DNA from: Burkholderiaceae bacterium
GTDB lineage: Bacteria > Pseudomonadota > Gammaproteobacteria > Burkholderiales > Burkholderiaceae_D
Length of the DNA stretch: 9,809 nucleotides
Reading direction: 5' to 3'
NCBI GenBank assembly: GCA_019752915.1
Contig: JAIELO010000355.1
Coordinates: 1-9,809 of the forward strand
Shown in pieces: positions 7,066 to 9,809 of this stretch. Within the stretch, counting starts at the first letter, position 1, and the number at the start of each line of letters is the position of its first letter. The notes beneath the pieces are model-generated. The model searched no databases. It had not been told where the DNA came from and saw only the letters and a list, made by a program, of their open reading frames with translations. The translations under genes and the position numbers were made by a program.

Positions 7066-7587
7066 TTACAGCAGCGGCAGGGCGGTGGTGTCCTTGATGC
7101 GCTGCAGAGCGAAACTCGATTTCACATCCAGCACGGCCGGATGGCGCAGCAAGGTGGCCATCATGAAACGCGAGAAGTGGTCCATGTCTTCCACATGGAC
7201 GCGCAGCAGGTAATCCATTTCCCCCGTCATCGCATAGCAGGCCACCACTTCCGGCCACTGTTCCACCGACACGGCAAAGTCGGCCCGTGGCGAGACCGGC
7301 GCATTCTGCGCGCCCAGTGCCCGGGCATTGCTGTGGGCACCGGCTTCGCTATGCTTTTCCAGTCGCACGTTGACGTAGGCCAGCAGGCCGAGGCCGATTT
7401 TGTCCGGATCGAGCAGCGCCACATATTGGCGGATCACCCCGGCTTCTTCGAGCCGTTTGATGCGGCGCAGGCACGGCGAAGGCGACAACGCCACCAGTTC
7501 CGCGACATCCTGATTCGACAGGCGGCCATCGCCTTGCAAAATACTTAAAATTTTGCGGTCAGTTTTGTCTAGCGTAATCTTGGTCAT
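7066..7587 (-). CDS. Lrp/AsnC family transcriptional regulator, 173 aa
   Basis: The N-terminal winged helix-turn-helix (about residues 5-60: LDKTDRKILSILQGDGRLS, DVAELVALSPSPCLRRIKRL, IRQYVALLD) binds DNA. The C-terminal RAM domain (~68-165) has the beta strand LLAYVNVRLEK, ACYAMTGEMDYLLRV (116-130) that forms the usual amino-acid-sensing and oligomerisation face, and HPAVLDVKSSFALQRIK. The protein is about 10-20 residues longer than E. coli AsnC or Lrp because of a loop at residues ~80-106. I recall similar loops in Burkholderiales homologues. ATG 7587 is chosen over an in-frame ATG at 7617 because AGAGGG (7592-7597, minus strand) sits just upstream and MTKITLDKTD is the usual opening. It is divergent from hppD, so it most likely regulates hppD and itself in response to an aromatic amino acid. 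The effector is not readable from sequence. Confidence 0.93.
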   Translation of the reverse strand: MTKITLDKTDRKILSILQGDGRLSNQDVAELVALSPSPCLRRIKRLEEAGVIRQYVALLDPDKIGLGLLAYVNVRLEKHSEAGAHSNARALGAQNAPVSPRADFAVSVEQWPEVVACYAMTGEMDYLLRVHVEDMDHFSRFMMATLLRHPAVLDVKSSFALQRIKDTTALPLL

Positions 7588-7612
7588 AAAACCCTCTAAA
7601 ATCGAAAAACAC

Positions 7613-7626
7613 TGCAATATTATTGC
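7613..7626. promoter_or_regulatory. Candidate Lrp-type operator 1 in the divergent regulator-hppD region
   Basis: TGCAATATTATTGC contains the perfect palindrome GCAATA-T-TATTGC (7614-7626). AT-rich palindromes with GCAA/TTGC edges are typical of Lrp/AsnC-family sites. It lies 26 nt upstream of the regulator start codon and is positioned to act on the regulator's own transcription. The palindrome is seen; the binding is inferred. Confidence 0.5.
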
Positions 7627-7646
7627 GCATACGCGCCATCTTGGGG

Positions 7647-7666
7647 AATTGTTTGCAATTAAATGC
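7647..7666. promoter_or_regulatory. Candidate Lrp-type operator 2, overlapping the hppD -35 region
   Basis: TGCAATTAAATGC (7654-7666) repeats the TGCAAT(AT)nTGC pattern of the site at 7613, in the same orientation and 41 bp further on, close to four helical turns. It is flanked by the inverted repeat AATTG-TTTG-CAATT (7647-7660). It overlaps the proposed -35 hexamer of hppD, so binding here would compete with or recruit RNA polymerase. Confidence 0.45.
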
Positions 7667-7686
7667 TGGAGGATCGCCTCTATACT
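7659..7686 (+). promoter_or_regulatory. Probable hppD promoter
   Basis: TATACT (7681-7686) is a strong -10 match (five of six). A weak -35, TTAAAT (7659-7664), lies 16 bp upstream. Transcription would start near 7693, giving a leader of about 21 nt that contains the AAGGAGA ribosome binding site. The poor -35 and its overlap with an operator candidate suit an activator-dependent promoter. Confidence 0.5.
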
Positions 7687-7713
7687 GTGCGCTATTCAAA
7701 CAAGGAGACTAGC

Positions 7714-8826
7714 ATGCAATTCACACCCTGGGACAACCCGATGGGGACCGACGGCTTCGAGTTCGTCGAATACGCTGCACCAGATCCGGTTGCTCTGGGC
7801 AAGCTGTTCGAGAGCATGGGTTTCACCGCCATCGCGCGTCACCGTCACAAAAATGTGACCCTGTACCGTCAGGGCGACATCAATTTCATCATCAACGCCG
7901 AGCAGGATTCCTTCGCCCAGCGCTTCGCCCGCACCCACGGCCCGTCCGTCTGCGCGATTGCACTGCGCGTCAAGGACGCCGCGTTTGCCTACCAGCGCGC
8001 GCTGGAGCAGGGTGCATGGGGTTTCGATAACAAGACCGGCCCGATGGAACTGAATATCCCTGCCATCAAGGGTGTGGGTGATTCGCTGGTGTATCTGGTG
8101 GACCGCTGGCGCGGCAAGAACGGTGGCGAGCAAGGCGCCATCGGTGATATCAGCATCTACGACGTCGACTTCGTCGCCATTCCCGGCACCGTCGCCAATC
8201 CGGTTGGCCATGGTCTGACCTATATCGACCACCTGACCAACAACGTCTACCGTGGCCGCATGAAAGAATGGGCTGACTTCTACGAGAAGATGTTCAACTT
8301 CCGTGAAGTGCGCTACTTCGACATCGAAGGCAAGCTGACTGGCCTGAAATCGAAAGCCATGACTTCGCCATGCGGCAAGATCCGCATCCCGATCAATGAA
8401 TCGTCGGATGACAAGTCGCAGATCGCCGAGTACCTCAACGAATACCACGGCGAAGGCATCCAGCACATCGCGCTGGGTACCGACAATATCTACAAGACCG
8501 TAGAAGACCTGAAGGCTGCCGGCATGAGCTTCCAGGACACCATCGAGACGTATTACGAACTGGTTAACCGTCGCCTGCCGCACCATGGCGAGAATCTGGA
8601 AGAACTGCGTCGTCTGCGCATTCTGATCGATGGCCAGAGCAGCGAGCATTCGCGCGAACTGCTGCTGCAGATCTTTAGCCAGAACGTGATCGGTCCGATC
8701 TTCTTCGAAATCATCCAGCGCAAAGGCGATGAAGGTTTCGGCGAAGGTAACTTCCGCGCATTGTTCGAATCGATTGAACTCGACCAGATCAAACGTGGCG
8801 TGCTGCAGGATCCTGCTGCCGCCTGA
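7714..8826 (+). CDS. hppD: 4-hydroxyphenylpyruvate dioxygenase, 370 aa
   Basis: HPPD is a cytoplasmic non-haem Fe(II) enzyme that turns 4-hydroxyphenylpyruvate and O2 into homogentisate and CO2, the committed step of tyrosine breakdown. Two vicinal-oxygen-chelate domains are present (about 12-140 and 165-340). All three iron ligands are visible: His173 in LTYIDHLTNNV, His251 in GIQHIAL and Glu332 in GPIFFEIIQRKG. Other family marks are the substrate-side RIPINESSDDKSQI stretch and the C-terminal gating helix region EGNFRALFESIELDQIKRG. The ATG at 7714 follows a strong AAGGAGA ribosome binding site (7702-7708). The frame continues upstream to 7663, but that would include the promoter. The gene is divergent from an Lrp/AsnC regulator and upstream of an indolepyruvate oxidoreductase, an aromatic amino acid catabolic setting. 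Confidence 0.97.
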   Translation: MQFTPWDNPMGTDGFEFVEYAAPDPVALGKLFESMGFTAIARHRHKNVTLYRQGDINFIINAEQDSFAQRFARTHGPSVCAIALRVKDAAFAYQRALEQGAWGFDNKTGPMELNIPAIKGVGDSLVYLVDRWRGKNGGEQGAIGDISIYDVDFVAIPGTVANPVGHGLTYIDHLTNNVYRGRMKEWADFYEKMFNFREVRYFDIEGKLTGLKSKAMTSPCGKIRIPINESSDDKSQIAEYLNEYHGEGIQHIALGTDNIYKTVEDLKAAGMSFQDTIETYYELVNRRLPHHGENLEELRRLRILIDGQSSEHSRELLLQIFSQNVIGPIFFEIIQRKGDEGFGEGNFRALFESIELDQIKRGVLQDPAAA

Positions 8827-8866
8827 TGATCTGGCGTTATCCGGAGTAAAGCAATACGGGTGAAAA

Positions 8867-8898
8867 GCCGGTAGTCCCGCACAGAACGGGACACTGGC
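8867..8898. terminator. Bulged 12-bp hairpin after hppD
   Basis: GCCGGT (8867-8872), one bulged A, and GTCCCG (8874-8879) pair with CGGGAC (8887-8892) and ACTGGC (8893-8898), with one G-T wobble and a 7-nt loop. It lies 41 nt past the hppD stop. No U-run follows (CTGTGG), so it is either a weak or Rho-assisted terminator, or the first element of a structured leader for the next gene. Confidence 0.35.
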
Positions 8899-8901
8899 CT
8901 G

Positions 8902-8910
8902 TGGTACCCT
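8902..8910 (+). promoter_or_regulatory. Weak candidate extended -10 promoter for the indolepyruvate oxidoreductase gene
   Basis: TG-G-TACCCT (8902-8910) has a TGn extension and a -10 hexamer matching TATAAT at three positions. It would start near 8917 and leave a ~106-nt leader with two hairpins. No -35 is visible, and the site lies directly after the hairpin that ends at 8898. If it is not real, the gene is read through from hppD. Confidence 0.22.
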
Positions 8911-8930
8911 AAACGAAACCACCTATTCAT

Positions 8931-8963
8931 CGTTGCGCCGGCTTCACAAGAGCCGGCGCAACG
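8931..8963. terminator. Perfect 13-bp GC-rich hairpin between hppD and the indolepyruvate oxidoreductase gene
   Basis: CGTTGCGCCGGCT (8931-8943) is the exact complement of AGCCGGCGCAACG (8951-8963), with loop TCACAAG. This is the strongest structure in the 196-nt gap. It is followed by CGCACCAAGG and not by T residues, so a standard intrinsic terminator is not supported. It may separate the two genes, or act in the leader of the downstream gene if a promoter lies before it. It ends 59 nt before the ATG at 9023. Confidence 0.5.
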
Positions 8964-8971
8964 CGCACCAA

Positions 8972-8989
8972 GGGGCCGACCACGGCCCT
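8972..8989 (+). repeat. Short hairpin in the leader of the indolepyruvate oxidoreductase gene
   Basis: GGGCCG (8973-8978) pairs with CGGCCC (8983-8988) around ACCA, with an added G-T pair outside (8972 with 8989). It is small but sits 8 nt after the large hairpin ending at 8963. It ends 24 nt before the GGAG ribosome binding site (9014-9017), so the two could stack as one leader structure. Confidence 0.3.
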
Positions 8990-9022
8990 GCAGTGCATGG
9001 CCAAAAAAATAATGGAGACAAT

Positions 9023-9809
9023 ATGAACGCACCTCACAAGGGCTCGCAACTGGAGCCGGGCTCGCACTCGGACCAGGAAATTTCCCTCGACGACAAATGG
9101 ACGCTGGAGCGCGGTCGCGCCTTTATGACCGGCACCCAGGCGCTGATCCGCCTGCCGATGATGCAGCGCGAGCGCGACCTGAAAGCTGGCCTGAATACGG
9201 CGGGCTACATCACCGGTTACCGCGGTTCGCCAGTCACCAGCGTCGACATGACGGCCATGAAGGCCAAAAAATATCTCGACGCGCATCACGTCAAATTCCA
9301 TCCGGGCATGAACGAGGATCTGGCTGCCACCGCCGTATGGGGTACCCAGCAGACCAATCTGTTCAAGGATGCCAAGTACGACGGCGTGTTCTCCATGTGG
9401 TACGGCAAAGGGCCGGGCGTGGACCGCTGCGGCGACGTTTTCAAGCATGCCAACAATGCCGGTTCGGCCAAACATGGCGGCGTGCTGGTACTGGCTGGCG
9501 ATGACCATGCCGCCAAATCCTCGTCGACCGCGCACCAGTCGGATCACATTCTGAATGCCTGCGGGATTCCGGTGCTGTATCCGGCTTCGGTGCAGGAATA
9601 TATCGACTACGGTCTGCATGCCTGGGCCATGAGCCGCTACACGGGGCTGTGGGTATCGATGAAGTGCGTCACCGACATTATCGAATCGGGCGCCGTGATC
9701 GACTTCGATCCGGACCGCGTGCAGATTAAAATCCCGAGCGATTTCGAGCTGCCTGAAGGCGGCCTGAATATCCGCTGGCCGGATACCGTACTCGATATGG
9801 AAGTACGGA
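9023..9809 (+). CDS. Indolepyruvate ferredoxin oxidoreductase family protein, N-terminal part (runs off the window)
   Basis: The first 262 codons are visible, with no stop before the window ends. The family is a long fused alpha-gamma type thiamine-diphosphate 2-oxoacid oxidoreductase, usually over 1,100 residues, that oxidises aryl-pyruvates from aromatic transamination to aryl-acetyl-CoA and passes electrons to ferredoxin or a similar carrier. Seen here are GYRGSP (65-70) in the N-terminal pyrimidine-type domain, HPGMNEDLAATAVWGTQQ (93-110) where the Glu of NED is the thiamine-activating position, YGKGPGVDR (127-135), and GDDHAAKSSSTAHQSD (159-174). These are hallmark blocks of the IorA-like half. 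The ATG at 9023 follows GGAG (9014-9017) at 5 nt. The first ~22 residues are a polar leader. The gene lies 196 nt after hppD on the same strand. Confidence 0.93.
   Translation, partial: MNAPHKGSQLEPGSHSDQEISLDDKWTLERGRAFMTGTQALIRLPMMQRERDLKAGLNTAGYITGYRGSPVTSVDMTAMKAKKYLDAHHVKFHPGMNEDLAATAVWGTQQTNLFKDAKYDGVFSMWYGKGPGVDRCGDVFKHANNAGSAKHGGVLVLAGDDHAAKSSSTAHQSDHILNACGIPVLYPASVQEYIDYGLHAWAMSRYTGLWVSMKCVTDIIESGAVIDFDPDRVQIKIPSDFELPEGGLNIRWPDTVLDMEVR

Noticed and set aside
7653..7686. TTGCAA (7653-7658) as the hppD -35 hexamer with TATACT as -10
   Set aside because: The spacing would be 22 bp, too long for sigma-70. TTAAAT at 16 bp is weaker in sequence but correctly spaced, and TTGCAA is better explained as part of an operator.
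8840..8900. Cobalamin riboswitch upstream of the indolepyruvate oxidoreductase gene
   Set aside because: A GGGTGAAAAGCCGG...CCCGC stretch resembles part of the aptamer core, but the conserved B12 box (AGCC-GGAGACCTGCC type) is missing and the downstream gene has no B12 link. Chance similarity is more likely. An Rfam scan would settle it.

Overview
The window reads as ordinary chromosome of a betaproteobacterium. Burkholderiales is most likely, and possibly the Oxalobacteraceae. The reasons are the GC-rich codon use, the ahcY / small membrane protein / metF order, the slt-GST-cca cluster divergent from a 5-formyl-THF cyclo-ligase gene, and the Lrp-type regulator divergent from hppD with a long fused indolepyruvate oxidoreductase gene next to it. 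The family assignment rests on remembered gene order and protein flavour, not on a search. I see no mobile element, phage, CRISPR array, tRNA or rRNA, and no clear sign of recent transfer.

Layout. Positions 1-1603 (+) hold an activated-methyl-cycle and one-carbon block: the 3' end of ahcY, a 116-residue four-helix membrane protein of the 'phage holin superfamily IV' type, and metF, which overlaps it by 8 nt. Positions 1636-2226 (-) hold a second folate gene, 5-formyltetrahydrofolate cyclo-ligase, convergent with metF. A perfect hairpin sits at the junction and contains the cyclo-ligase stop codon. Divergent from it, 2261-6257 (+) is a tight cluster: soluble lytic transglycosylase (slt), a glutathione S-transferase-like protein, and the CCA-adding enzyme (cca). 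A GNAT acetyltransferase gene follows at 6370-7053 (+). It is convergent with an Lrp/AsnC-family regulator at 7066-7587 (-). That regulator is divergent from hppD (4-hydroxyphenylpyruvate dioxygenase, 7714-8826, +). After a 196-nt hairpin-rich gap, the 5' end of an indolepyruvate ferredoxin oxidoreductase gene runs off the window from 9023.

How the genes work together. AhcY removes S-adenosylhomocysteine, MetF supplies methyl-THF for homocysteine remethylation, and the cyclo-ligase returns 5-formyl-THF to the active folate pool. The slt-GST-cca group is a co-transcribed but functionally mixed housekeeping set. The right end is an aromatic amino acid catabolic unit. HPPD and the indolepyruvate oxidoreductase both use aryl-pyruvates made by aromatic transaminases, and the divergent Lrp-type gene is the obvious candidate regulator.

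The parts worth a second look are the non-coding ones: two stacked inverted repeats between ahcY and the membrane protein gene, a pair of TGCAAT-type AT-rich operator candidates spaced 41 bp between the Lrp gene and hppD, and the multi-hairpin leader before the indolepyruvate oxidoreductase. I did not find a convincing undescribed system.
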